From: Prado023 sp963777855
GTDB taxonomy: Bacteria; Actinomycetota; Actinomycetes; S36-B12; CAIYMF01
NCBI GenBank assembly: GCA_963777855.1
Contig: CAVZRW010000011.1
Coordinates: 243,942 to 307,941 of the forward strand
DNA length: 64,000 nucleotides
Direction of reading: 5' to 3'
Shown: one piece after another, positions 41,865 to 54,183 of the stretch
Layout of the letters: each line of letters opens with the position of its first letter
Numbering within the stretch: position 1 is the stretch's first letter
The notes under the pieces: model-generated
Database searches by the model: none
What the model was told of the DNA's origin: nothing
What the model saw: only the letters and a program-made list of their open reading frames with translations
Program-made: the position numbers and the translations under genes

Positions 41865-42782
41865 ATGCCCGACACCTCACAGCTGACGGTCCGGCCGTCG
41901 CGCTCGCTGTCCCCGTCGCGGGCGCAGGACTTCCAGTCGTGCCCGCTGCTGTACCGGTTCCGCGTCCTCGACCGGCTCCCCGAGCCGCCGAGCGCCGCTG
42001 CTGTCCGCGGCACCCTCGTGCACGCCGTGCTGGAGGCGCTCTACGACCTGCCTGCCGGCGAGCGCACCCTCGACCGTGCCATCGAACTGCTCGGGCCGCA
42101 GTGGGCCCAGCTGGCCGCCGAGCGCCCCGACGTGCTCGACCTTCTGGAGGGGGCCGGCGGTGAGTCGGGATGGCTGCGCGGGGCCGGCGACCTCGTGGAG
42201 GCCTACTTCGCGATGGAGGACCCCCGTGCGCTGGAGCCCCACGCACGCGAGTGGAAGGTGGAGGTCGAGCTGCCCACGGGGCTGACGCTGCGCGGGTTCA
42301 TCGACCGTGTGGACCGGGCGCCGACGGGCCAGGTGCGCGTCGTGGACTACAAGACCGGTCGCCCGCCGGGGGTGGGCTATGAGGCCAAGGCGATGTTCCA
42401 GATGCGGTTCTACGCCCTGGCGATCTGGCGGATGACCGGCGAGGTGCCCACACTGCTGCAACTGATGTACCTGTCCACCGGAGCGGTGCTGCGCTACTCC
42501 CCCGACGAGGCCGACCTGCGCGCCATGGAGCGCAAGGTGGAGGCCCTGTGGCTGGCGATCCAGCGCGCGATGGACACCGGCGACTGGCGGGCCACGCCGT
42601 CGGCGCTGTGCCAGTGGTGCGCCCACCAGGCCCTCTGCCCGGCCTTCGGCGGGACTCCCCCGCCGCTGCCCGAGCCCGGCTCCGCCTCCGGGAGCGCTGG
42701 CCCCGGCGCGATCGGGGTCGAGACGGTCTCGCCGGGATCGGGCCACCTCGACCTGCTGGCCGAGGTGGCCGCGGAGGACTGA
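41865..42782 (+). CDS. RecB-like PD-(D/E)XK nuclease with Fe-S cluster motif
   Basis: 305-residue stand-alone nuclease domain of the RecB/AddB C-terminal type (compare Rv2119 beside trmI). Motifs: LVHAVLEALYDLP, GFIDRVDRAPTG (metal Asp), VRVVDYKTGRPP (catalytic D-x-K) and a later QMRFYALAIWR helix. One Cys at FQSCPLLYRF and three in LCQWCAHQALC (C-x2-C-x5-C) make the iron-sulfur staple of AddAB-type nucleases. There is a hydrophilic tail. Single gene on the plus strand, convergent with the ABC exporter. Confidence 0.9.
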   Translation: MPDTSQLTVRPSRSLSPSRAQDFQSCPLLYRFRVLDRLPEPPSAAAVRGTLVHAVLEALYDLPAGERTLDRAIELLGPQWAQLAAERPDVLDLLEGAGGESGWLRGAGDLVEAYFAMEDPRALEPHAREWKVEVELPTGLTLRGFIDRVDRAPTGQVRVVDYKTGRPPGVGYEAKAMFQMRFYALAIWRMTGEVPTLLQLMYLSTGAVLRYSPDEADLRAMERKVEALWLAIQRAMDTGDWRATPSALCQWCAHQALCPAFGGTPPPLPEPGSASGSAGPGAIGVETVSPGSGHLDLLAEVAAED

Positions 42783-42843
42783 GGGTCTGCGGTCGGGGTG
42801 ATCGGCGGCACTGGGTCGGGCCCGGCGGCCTGCTCCGAGCGGG

Positions 42844-45383
42844 CTACTCCGAGCGGATGGCCGCCAGCACGTCCAGGTTGGCCGCACGGCGCGCCGGCCA
42901 CACCGCCGCCAGGACGCCGACGACACCCGTCGCTGCGAGCACGGTCAGGATCAGGGGCCACGGGATCGCCAGCTCGGTGATTCCCTCCTTCACGAGCAAC
43001 CGCTGCAGCGCCACCCCGAGCAGGAGTCCGAGGCCCACGCCGGTCACGGCACCGAAGAAGCAGATCACGATCGACTCCCAGCGGATCATCGTGCGCACCT
43101 GCTTGCGGGTCGTGCCGACTGCCCGCAGCATGCCGATCTCCCGTGTCCGCTCGATGATGGACAGCGCGAGGGTGTTGACCACGCCGAAGATGGCGATGAT
43201 CACGCTGAGCCCGAGGAGGGCGTAGATCAGGTTGAGCAGCTGGTTGATCTGGCCGGTGATCGACTCCTTGAACTCCGTCTGGTCCTGGATCTTGACCGTC
43301 GGGTACTGGGCCTGGATCTCCTCGAAGGCCCCGCGCACTGCCGCGTTGTCCGCACCGGGCTCGAGGCGCACGTAGAGGAACGAGTCCACGGCCGGCAGGC
43401 CGGCCGCCTCGAGCGTGTCGATCGACACGACCCACCCGGAGAACGCGTCACCCTGGCCGGTGTAGACCTGATTGATGGTGAAGGTCGCCGTGCTGGCGTC
43501 GGCCCAGGTGACCTCGACCTCGTCGCCCTTCTGGACCCCGGCGCCAGCCGCGGTCTTCACGTCGACGGCGATCCCGCCGGCGCCCAGCGCGGACTCCTCC
43601 AGGCCCAGGGTCTGCACCTGCCCGATGGTCTGCGGCTCGACGGCCACCACCACGGCCGGCTGGCCCTTGACCAGGGCCGGAACCTGGCGCACGCGCGACA
43701 CGAAGTCCACCCCGGGCACCTGGGCCAGGGAGTCAGCGACCTCCGGTGAGAACGGAACGAAGCTCGTGGGCTGCACGATGAAGTCCGCGGTGATCACATC
43801 GTCGACGAGCGCGTCGGTGGACTTCGTCGTCGACGCCCCGAGCACGCCGATCGCCGTCACCAGGGCAAGGCCGATGAGGATTGCCGTCGCCGTGGCAGCG
43901 GTCCGGCGCCGATCGCGCTGGGCGTTGCGCACGGCCAGCCGGCCGACGGCACCCGAGCGGGCGACCGGCGCGCCGACAGCGCCGACGATGGCCCGGCTGA
44001 ACACCGGGGCCAGCACGATCACGCCGATCAGCAGGGCTGCGGCCGCGAGCCCGGCCAGCGACAGCCGCCGGGGCAGGTCCTCGTTGAGCACCGTCAGGGC
44101 CAGCAACGACCAGCCCCACCGCGCAGAGGATGCCGCCGAGGATCCCACGCAGGCGCAGGCTCCGGGCGGGCAGGGCGACGTCGTCGCGCATGGCCGCCAC
44201 CGGCGGAACCTGGGAGGCCCGACGTGCCGGGAACCAGGCCGCCAGGACGGTCACGATCACGCCGACGAGCAGGCCGAAGATGATCGTGCGCGGGGCCACC
44301 ACCAGGTCACCCGGGGGCAGGGCTGCCCCGATGATCCCGAGCAGCCACCGCAGGCCCAGGGCCACACCGATGCCGACCACGACACCCAGGGCACCGCCGA
44401 CCAGTCCCAGGATCAGCGCCTCGCCCACCACGGACCACGTGATCTGGGCCTTGCTCGCGCCGATCGCCCGCAGCAGCGCCAGCTCCTTGGTGCGCCGGGC
44501 CACCAGCATCGAGAACGTGTTGAGGATGATGAACGTGCCCACGAAGAGGGCGATGAAGGCGAAGACGAGCAGGAACGTGTTGATGAAGCCCGAGGGCGGT
44601 GCCCAGTTGCTCGGCCGTCTCGTCCTGCACCTCCGTGCCGGTCTTGACCTCGTAGCCCGCGCCGATGGCGGCCGTGACGTCGTCGCGCAACTGCTCAGGG
44701 GTGATCGAGCCGTCGGTGAGGACCGACACCTGGTTCCAGGCATCGGAGCCGACGAAGGTCTCCTGGGCGTACTCGCGGTCGAACATGGTCAGGGTCGCCC
44801 CGGCCAGACCCCCGGTGACCCCGTACCGGATCAGGCCCACGAGCGGGGCCTCGATGCGCGGGCCCTGCGTGACGACCGTGACCGTGTCGCCCACGGCGAA
44901 GCCCGCCTTCTCCGCGGTCTGCACGTCGACCACGATCTCCTCGGGTGCCGTGGGTGCACGGCCCTCCACGAGGGTCACCCCGCTGACCCGCGGCTCGTCG
45001 GGGAACTCCGGGAAGGAGAACCCCAGCTGTGGCGGCCCGTTGCCGCCGAGTGCCTTGCCGTTGGCGTCGACCAGCGTCACCCCGAGCACCTGCACGTCGC
45101 CGGTGGCCAGCTTCACCCCGGGCAGCGTGCGGATCTCCTCGAGCACCTCCGCGGGCACGATGGAGGCGACCGACCCGGTGCCGTCATCACCACCGACCTT
45201 GAGCTCCTGGGTCACCACGACATCCGGGACCTCGCCCCCGAACAGTTCGTCGAAGGTGCCCTTGAGGGTGTCGGTGAAGATGAAGGTGCCCACCACGAAG
45301 GCCACGCCGAGCACCACCGCCAGCCCGGAGAGCAGCATGCGAGCCTTGTGCGCCTTCAGCGAGCGCCAGGTTGCCTTGAGCAT
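42844..45383 (-). CDS. ABC transporter permease, FtsX/MacB type (two frameshifts)
   Basis: About 846 residues of a duplicated FtsX-like permease: an N-terminal helix and large extracytoplasmic domain (LKAHKARMLLSGLAVVLG; VPDVVVTQEL), a first three-helix FtsX core (FAFIALFVGTFIILNTFSMLVARRTKELALLRAIGASK), then a second copy (SVIIAIFGVVNTLALSIIERTREIGMLRAVGTTRKQ). The gene is in three frames, changing near 44600 and 44112, both at positions where coding is conserved on either side. ATG 45383 lies three bases after the ATPase stop. Likely a lipoprotein or peptide exporter. Confidence 0.85.
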
Positions 45384-45386
45384 GGA

Positions 45387-46244
45387 TCAGGCCTGCCCAC
45401 CCGCAGCGGACGGGTCCGGGCGGTGGGGCGCCGCGTCGGCGACCCAGCTGGTGTCGACGGCCCCGTGCGCGCCGGCGCCCTGGTCGAAGTTCTTCATCCG
45501 CTCGAGGATCTCGGCAGCGGTCGGATCGAGCAGCTCGTCGACCAGCGACCCGTCGGCGAGGAACACGACCCGGTCGGCGTAGGAGGCCGCGTGGGCGTCG
45601 TGGGTGACCATCACGATGGTCTGGCCGAAGTCGTCGACGCTGCGGCGAAGGAACCCGAGCACCTCGGCGCCCGAGCGCGAGTCGAGGTTGCCCGTGGGCT
45701 CGTCGGCGAAGATGATCTCGGGACGGGTGACCATGGCCCGCGCGCAGGCGACGCGCTGCTGCTGGCCCCCGGAGAGCTCGCTGGGCCGATGGGACAGCCG
45801 GTCGGCCAGGCCCACGGTGCCGACGACGAGGTCGAACCACGCCTGGTCGACCTTCTTGCCGGCGATGTCCAGCGGCAGGGTGATGTTCTCCTGCGCGGTC
45901 AGGGTCGGCACGAGGTTGAACGCCTGGAACACGAAGCCCATCCGCTCGCGGCGCAGCCGGGTGAGGTCGTTGTCCTTCATGACCGTCAGGTCCGAGTCGC
46001 CGATGAAGACCCGCCCGGAGGTGGCGTCATCCAGTCCCGCCATGCAGTGCATCAGCGTGGACTTGCCCGAGCCTGAGGGGCCCATGATCGCCGTGAAGCG
46101 CCCGGCCTCGAACTCGACGTCGATGGAGCGCAGCGCGCTGACCTGGGTCTCACCCTCGCCGTAGACCTTCCCCAGGCCCTCGGCGTGGGCGGCCGGCCGA
46201 CCGGTGGGGCGCGCAGCGTTCATCGGGGCGGCAGAGCCGTCCAT
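45387..46244 (-). CDS. ABC transporter ATP-binding protein, LolD/MacB type
   Basis: 285 residues: Walker A MGPSGSGKST, Q-loop FVFQAFNLVPTLTAQEN, signature LSGGQQQR, Walker B IIFADEPTGNLD and switch His VTHD. This is the pattern of MacB/LolD exporters that pair with FtsX-like permeases such as the one directly downstream. ATG 46244 is preceded by AGGAAGG; an in-frame ATG at 46223 is also possible. The C-terminal 35 residues are a disordered extension. Confidence 0.92.
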   Translation of the reverse strand: MDGSAAPMNAARPTGRPAAHAEGLGKVYGEGETQVSALRSIDVEFEAGRFTAIMGPSGSGKSTLMHCMAGLDDATSGRVFIGDSDLTVMKDNDLTRLRRERMGFVFQAFNLVPTLTAQENITLPLDIAGKKVDQAWFDLVVGTVGLADRLSHRPSELSGGQQQRVACARAMVTRPEIIFADEPTGNLDSRSGAEVLGFLRRSVDDFGQTIVMVTHDAHAASYADRVVFLADGSLVDELLDPTAAEILERMKNFDQGAGAHGAVDTSWVADAAPHRPDPSAAGGQA

Positions 46245-46278
46245 GTGGGGCACCTTCCTCGAAGTGGTGGGCCTCAGT

Positions 46279-47022
46279 CTAGGTCGAGATCGACTGGCCC
46301 GCGGGGGGCCGTTCACAGGCCAGCGCCGTCAGGGTGGCCACGTCGAGGCCCACCAGCGAGTCACGCACGACCACGCGCTCGCGGGGCAGCACCGGCACGG
46401 CGTGCGGGATCGCGACCACCGTCGCACCCGCCGCATGGGCGGCCGTGACGCCGTTGGCGGAGTCCTCGAGTACCACCGCGCGGCCCAGATCGACGCCCAG
46501 GAGCTCACCGGCGCGCAGGTAGGGCATCGGGTCGGGCTTGCTGCGCGCGACCTCGTCACCGGCCACGGTGACCGGGAACGTGGGGAACCCTGCTCGGCCC
46601 AGCGCAGCAAGCACCAGGTCCACGATGGCGCGCACCGATGCCGACACCAGCGCGAACGGCAGCCCCGCGGCGGCGACCTCGCTCACCAGCGCCCGGGCAC
46701 CGGGCAGGATCGGGATCTCGGCGTGGGCCAGGCGATCCAGCATGCCGCCGATCAGGAGCGCGGCGACCTCCTCGTCGGTGCGCTCGGTGCCCGACAGCGC
46801 GCGGATGTAGGACGTCGCGTGGTCCATCGAGGCGCCCATGATCGCCTGCTGGTCGGCCTGGCTCCAGGTGCAGCCGAGCGTGGCGAGCGTCTGGCGCTCC
46901 ACCTCCAGCCAGATCGGCTCGGTGTTGACCAGAAGGCCGTCCATGTCGAACAGCACCGCGGACAGTCCCGCAGCGGGCACGACCCCCTGGGTCCGTTCGT
47001 GCTGCGCTCCGACGTCGACCAC
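46279..47022 (-). CDS. HAD-family phosphatase (beta-phosphoglucomutase-like)
   Basis: 247 residues of a HAD subfamily IA hydrolase. Motif I VLFDMDGLLVNTEP (nucleophile and general acid Asp), motif II FALVSAS, motif III lysine ARSKPDPMPYL, motif IV VVLEDSANGV. The helical cap lies between motifs I and II. It begins four bases after the metH stop, so both are co-transcribed. The substrate is unknown; sugar phosphates or riboflavin-type phosphates are common for this group. Confidence 0.9.
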   Translation of the reverse strand: MVDVGAQHERTQGVVPAAGLSAVLFDMDGLLVNTEPIWLEVERQTLATLGCTWSQADQQAIMGASMDHATSYIRALSGTERTDEEVAALLIGGMLDRLAHAEIPILPGARALVSEVAAAGLPFALVSASVRAIVDLVLAALGRAGFPTFPVTVAGDEVARSKPDPMPYLRAGELLGVDLGRAVVLEDSANGVTAAHAAGATVVAIPHAVPVLPRERVVVRDSLVGLDVATLTALACERPPAGQSIST

Positions 47023-47026
47023 CGCG

Positions 47027-50581
<3,555 letters not shown>

Positions 50582-50591
50582 GATGGGGGCA

Positions 50592-50644
50592 AGCCTAGGG
50601 GGTGTGTACGACGGTACGGGGCATCGCTGAGGGTCACCTATCCT
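50592..50644. promoter_or_regulatory. Divergent promoters for metH and the lipoprotein gene
   Basis: TAGGCT on the minus strand (50597-50592) lies 10 bases before the metH ATG. TATCCT on the plus strand (50639-50644) precedes a GTG at 50652 by seven bases and the lipoprotein GTG at 50781 by about 136 bases. Confidence 0.5.
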
Positions 50645-50780
50645 TTGGTGAGTGACCGTCCAGCGGACGGCGCACGATCGCCACGGCGCTCCTGCCCCCT
50701 GCAGGGCCGCCGGTGGGCACGTTCCACGATGCACCACAGGCCAGAACGTTGCGCCGCCCGCGCTGACCGGGAGATTGATC

Positions 50781-51393
50781 GTGAGTAGGACACACGGGGG
50801 CCGCGCAGCCGCGGCGGTGATGGTGGCGCTGACCCTGCTCGGGGCCTGCAGCACGAGCGAGCCGGGCGCGCCGGCCAGCGCGAGTGCCTCGGCGAGCGGC
50901 GGCGGGTCGGCGGGCGGGGGCGGGTCGGCGAGTGCCGGCCCGAGCTCCACGCTCAGCCCGGCCGAGCAGCAGGCGTTCGACGAGGCCACGGCCACGGTGG
51001 TGGCGTACCGGCAGACAGTGATCGACCTGCTCAGCGGGGCGCGCACCAACCTCAACGACCTGAACGACGTCGTCATGGGCGATCTGCTCGACGACGACCT
51101 CCGGAACATGCAGAAGAGCCTCAGCGAGGGCCGAACCGCACAGGCAGGCGCGCAGGTAGAACTCGTGAGTGCTGAGCCGGTTGAGATCGACCTCGCGGCG
51201 GATCCCGAGACCGTGCGCATCAGGGCGTGCTTCGACCTGACCGGGGTCACGGTCACCGACGCGAAGGGGAAGGAGACCGTGGGCACACGGGGGCAGGCTG
51301 ACTACGTGTTGGTCCGTACCACCTACCTCCCCGACCCGGGATGGGCAGTTGGAGGTCAGGGTACTCATCACCGACCAAGGGTCGTCATGCTGA
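50781..51393 (+). CDS. Hypothetical lipoprotein (one frameshift)
   Basis: About 203 residues starting at GTG 50781 (MSRTHGG) with GGGAG seven bases upstream. The lipoprotein signal ends LLGAC (Cys23). A 45-residue Ser/Gly/Ala linker and a small alpha-plus-beta domain (EATATVVAYRQTVIDLLSG, ELVSAEPVEIDL, TVRIRACFDLTGVTV) follow. Near 51345 the frame breaks. The other frame then gives GQLEVRVLITDQGSSC and a TGA at 51391-51393, which is a plausible end. Not recognised; small exported proteins of this layout are common in actinobacteria. It overlaps the next gene by seven bases. Confidence 0.6.
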
Positions 51394-52340
51394 GCACGGT
51401 GGCGATCGTGCGTGGCTGCGTCATGCTCACTTTGAGCCCAGTGCGTCGCGTGGCCGCCGACGCTTGCCAACATGGATCCGTCACGTGGGCGGCGACGCCG
51501 CCCGGCGGGGGCGCGACCGTGTCCATCGGGGTCGGGAACTCCACGTCCACGTCGGGTCGCGGCTCTGCGGGTGCCGCATCCGGCCGGGGCACCTCTGCCG
51601 GGACGCGGACGTGCACCCACAACGGGCATACGATCGCGTGCACCGGCAGTTCCGGTGTCTGGTCCCAGGAGCGTCAGTGCTGGGTGCAGCGGGTCTCGCC
51701 ACAGCCCGACCTCACCGGCACGCAGTGGGCCGACCTCACCGACGGCGCCATCTACCAGTGCACCGTCCCGGGTGCCGGGTTCTCGGCCGGCACGGGAACG
51801 GGCTACTGGTTCTGGGCCCCGGCGGCCGGGCAGGCGGGGGCACCGGTGCTCATCGACCCCGTGGTCCTGGCCGAGCGCGCTGTCGAGCAGATGGGCCTGC
51901 GCGCCCCGGCGCTCACGATGACTCCTCGGGACCCCGATGCTCCCCTGCTCGTCGGGGTCGACGCGTGGCTCTGGCTCGACGACGCCGACCGCACCATGGT
52001 CGGCCCGGTGACCCGCACGGCCAGCGCCGGCCCCGTGTCGGTCACGGCAACTGCGGCCGTCACCAGCGTGGAGTGGGACCTCGGCGACGGCACGAGACTG
52101 ACGTGCGACGGCCCCGGCACGCCGTGGAGCCCCGATCAGGGCACCGGCCCCTCCCCCACGTGCGGGCACCGCTACCTCACCCCGTCCTCGACCCAGTCAG
52201 ACGGCACGTTCACGGTGCGGGCCACCACGCACTGGCAGGTCGACTGGTCCGGCGCCGGCCAGTCCGGGCAGATCACCTTCAGCCTGGACGACACCCGCGA
52301 ACTGCGCGTCGATGAGGTCCAGGTCCTCGTCACCCGCTGA
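51387..52340 (+). CDS. Secreted PKD-like domain protein
   Basis: 317 residues starting at ATG 51387, overlapping the lipoprotein stop. A poorly defined N-terminus with a weak hydrophobic stretch (TVAIVRGCVMLTL) is followed by a Ser/Gly/Thr-rich region (GNSTSTSGRGSAGA), a Cys-containing segment (GTRTCTHNGHTIACTGSSGVWSQERQCW, YQCTVPG) and a C-terminal PKD-like beta domain (VSVTATAAVTSVEWDLGDGTRLTCDGPGTP ... CGHRY). This architecture occurs in actinobacterial exported proteins of unknown role. It is probably translationally coupled to the lipoprotein. Confidence 0.65.
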   Translation: MLSTVAIVRGCVMLTLSPVRRVAADACQHGSVTWAATPPGGGATVSIGVGNSTSTSGRGSAGAASGRGTSAGTRTCTHNGHTIACTGSSGVWSQERQCWVQRVSPQPDLTGTQWADLTDGAIYQCTVPGAGFSAGTGTGYWFWAPAAGQAGAPVLIDPVVLAERAVEQMGLRAPALTMTPRDPDAPLLVGVDAWLWLDDADRTMVGPVTRTASAGPVSVTATAAVTSVEWDLGDGTRLTCDGPGTPWSPDQGTGPSPTCGHRYLTPSSTQSDGTFTVRATTHWQVDWSGAGQSGQITFSLDDTRELRVDEVQVLVTR

Positions 52341-52350
52341 CGAACCCGTC

Positions 52351-52450
52351 GCTCGCAGCTGGTCACCCAACGGCTGCTGGTCACCCGCGCACGACCCAGC
52401 TCGCAGCTGGTCACCGTCCGAGGAACCGCCGGTTCGCGGCTGGTCGCCCT
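52351..52450. repeat. Degenerate repeats of a CTGGTCACC motif
   Basis: Four copies of (C/T)TCGCAGCTGGTCACC-like sequence occur at about 52351, 52371, 52399 and 52432 in the 187-base gap between the PKD gene and pgi. The CTGGTC cores are 18, 30 and 33 bases apart, all multiples of three, but no convincing protein is encoded on either strand. Confidence 0.55.
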
Positions 52451-52527
52451 CCCGGGCCGCCGCCGGCGGCGGCACGCACGCCGCGCCCCCGGCCTCTCCC
52501 GCCGCTCAGCCGCCGCCGGCTTCGGGG

Positions 52528-54156
52528 TCAGCGGCCGCGGGCTGCGCGGTAGCGCGTGATCAGGGCGTTCGTTGAGGCGTCCATGCCGGGCTCCGCCTCC
52601 CCGGTGAGCATCGGGGCGATCGAGTCGGCCACGACCTTGCCCAGCTGCACGCCCCACTGGTCGTAGGGATTGAGGTCCCAGATCATCCCCTGCACGAAGG
52701 TGGAGTGCTCGTACAGCGCGATCAGCGCGCCGAGGGCGAACGGGGTCAGCGTCTCGGCCACCAGCGTGTTGTTGGGCCGGTTGCCGGGCATCACCTTGTG
52801 CTCGACCAGATGCTGCGGCGTGCCGTCGGCTGCGACCTCCTCGGCGGTGCGCCCAAAGGCCATCACGCCCGCCTGCGCCAGGCAGTTGGCGATCAGCAGG
52901 TCGTGGTGGTTGCCCACGTCGTTGACCGGCCGCGAGAAGAACAGGAAGTCCGCGGGGATGATCGTCGTGCCCTGGTGCAGCATCTGGTAGAAGGAGTGCT
53001 GGCCGTTGGTGCCCGGCTCCCCCCAGAACGAGGCCGACGTGTCGTAGGAGACGGGCTCGCCGGCCGCCGTCACGCGCTTGCCGTTGCTCTCCATGATCAT
53101 CTGCTGCAGGTAGGCCGGGAAGCGCAGCAGGTACTGGTCGTAGGGAAGAACCACGTAGTCCGCGGCGCCGAGGAAGTTGCGGTTCCACAGGCACAGCAAC
53201 CCGTGCAGGACGGGCAGGTTCTGGCTGGCAGGCGCGGTCCGGAAGTGGCTGTCCATCGCGTGCAGCCCGGCGAGCAGGTCGTCGAACCCGTCGGGGCCGA
53301 CGGCGATCATCGTCGACAGGCCGATCGCCGAACTCATCGAGTAGCGCCCGCCGACCCAGTCCCAGAAGCCGAACATGTTGCCGGTGTCGATGCCGAACTC
53401 GGCGACCTTCTCGGCGTTCGTGGAGATCGCCACGAAGTGCCGGGCCACCGCCGCGGGATCGCCGCCGAGGCCGGCGAGCAGCCAGTCGCGGGCGGTGCGC
53501 GCGTTGGTCATCGTCTCCTGCGTGGTGAAGGTCTTCGACGCGACCAGGAACAGGGTCTCGGCCGGGTCGAGGTCGCGGGTTGCCTCCACGAAGTCGGTGC
53601 CGTCGACGTTGGAGACGAACCGGAACACGAGGTCGCGATCGCTGACGTGGCGCAGTGCGAGGTAGGCCATCACCGGGCCCAGGTCCGAGCCGCCGATGCC
53701 GATGTTGACCACGGTGCGGATGGGCTTCCCGGTGAACCCGAGCCACTGCCCGGCGCGCACCTGGTCGGCGAAGGTGCGCATCCGGCCCAGGACCTCGTGC
53801 ACGTCGGCCACGACATCCTGGCCGTCGACGCTGAGCTCGGCGTCGGCCGGCAGGCGCAGCGCGGTGTGCAGCACAGCGCGATCCTCTGTGTTGTTGATGT
53901 GCACCCCGGTGAACATCGCCTCGCGCCGGCCGGAGAGGTCGCGCTCCTCGGCGAGGGCCACCAGCAGGTCGAGGGTCTCGGCAGTGATCCGCTGCTTGGA
54001 GAAGTCCAGGAACCAGCCTGCCCCCTCGGCGGCGAACCGCGCGGCACGCTCGGGATCGGCGTCGAACAGTGCGCGGATGGTGGTCTGGCTCAGCGTCGCG
54101 GCGTGCTGCTCGAGGGCCTGCCACGAGGCAGCCGAGGTCAACGGTGTCTGGGTCAT
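52528..54156 (-). CDS. pgi: Glucose-6-phosphate isomerase
   Basis: Interconverts glucose-6-phosphate and fructose-6-phosphate. 542 residues with both PGI signatures: FVASKTFTTQETMTNA and a GIDTGNMFGFWDWVGGRYSMSSAIG segment, plus NIGIGGSDLGPVM, SNGKRVTA and the catalytic regions FWGEPGTNGQHSFYQMLHQG and GRRPxN-like GNRPNNTL. ATG 54156 is preceded by AAGGAGG. A TAGGCT -10 at 54186-54181 overlaps the mshC stop codon, so pgi has its own promoter. Confidence 0.95.
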   Translation of the reverse strand: MTQTPLTSAASWQALEQHAATLSQTTIRALFDADPERAARFAAEGAGWFLDFSKQRITAETLDLLVALAEERDLSGRREAMFTGVHINNTEDRAVLHTALRLPADAELSVDGQDVVADVHEVLGRMRTFADQVRAGQWLGFTGKPIRTVVNIGIGGSDLGPVMAYLALRHVSDRDLVFRFVSNVDGTDFVEATRDLDPAETLFLVASKTFTTQETMTNARTARDWLLAGLGGDPAAVARHFVAISTNAEKVAEFGIDTGNMFGFWDWVGGRYSMSSAIGLSTMIAVGPDGFDDLLAGLHAMDSHFRTAPASQNLPVLHGLLCLWNRNFLGAADYVVLPYDQYLLRFPAYLQQMIMESNGKRVTAAGEPVSYDTSASFWGEPGTNGQHSFYQMLHQGTTIIPADFLFFSRPVNDVGNHHDLLIANCLAQAGVMAFGRTAEEVAADGTPQHLVEHKVMPGNRPNNTLVAETLTPFALGALIALYEHSTFVQGMIWDLNPYDQWGVQLGKVVADSIAPMLTGEAEPGMDASTNALITRYRAARGR

Positions 54157-54183
54157 TGGGGGGCCTCCTTAGACCCGCCCAGC

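Noticed and set aside
50582..50780. A cobalamin riboswitch upstream of metH or the kam operon
   Set aside because: The metH gap to a leaderless-like -10 is only about 15 bases, and I found no B12-box-like sequence in either upstream region.
50582..51286. A 235-residue N-terminal extension of MetH
   Set aside because: MetH homologues begin at the equivalent of ATG 50581. The extension is antisense to the lipoprotein gene and lacks family features.
50652..52340. A single 562-codon lipoprotein-PKD fusion starting at GTG 50652
   Set aside because: A signal peptide with lipobox begins only at 50781, and the lipoprotein's natural end in another frame is recognisable, followed by a new ATG. Two genes with one indel fit better.
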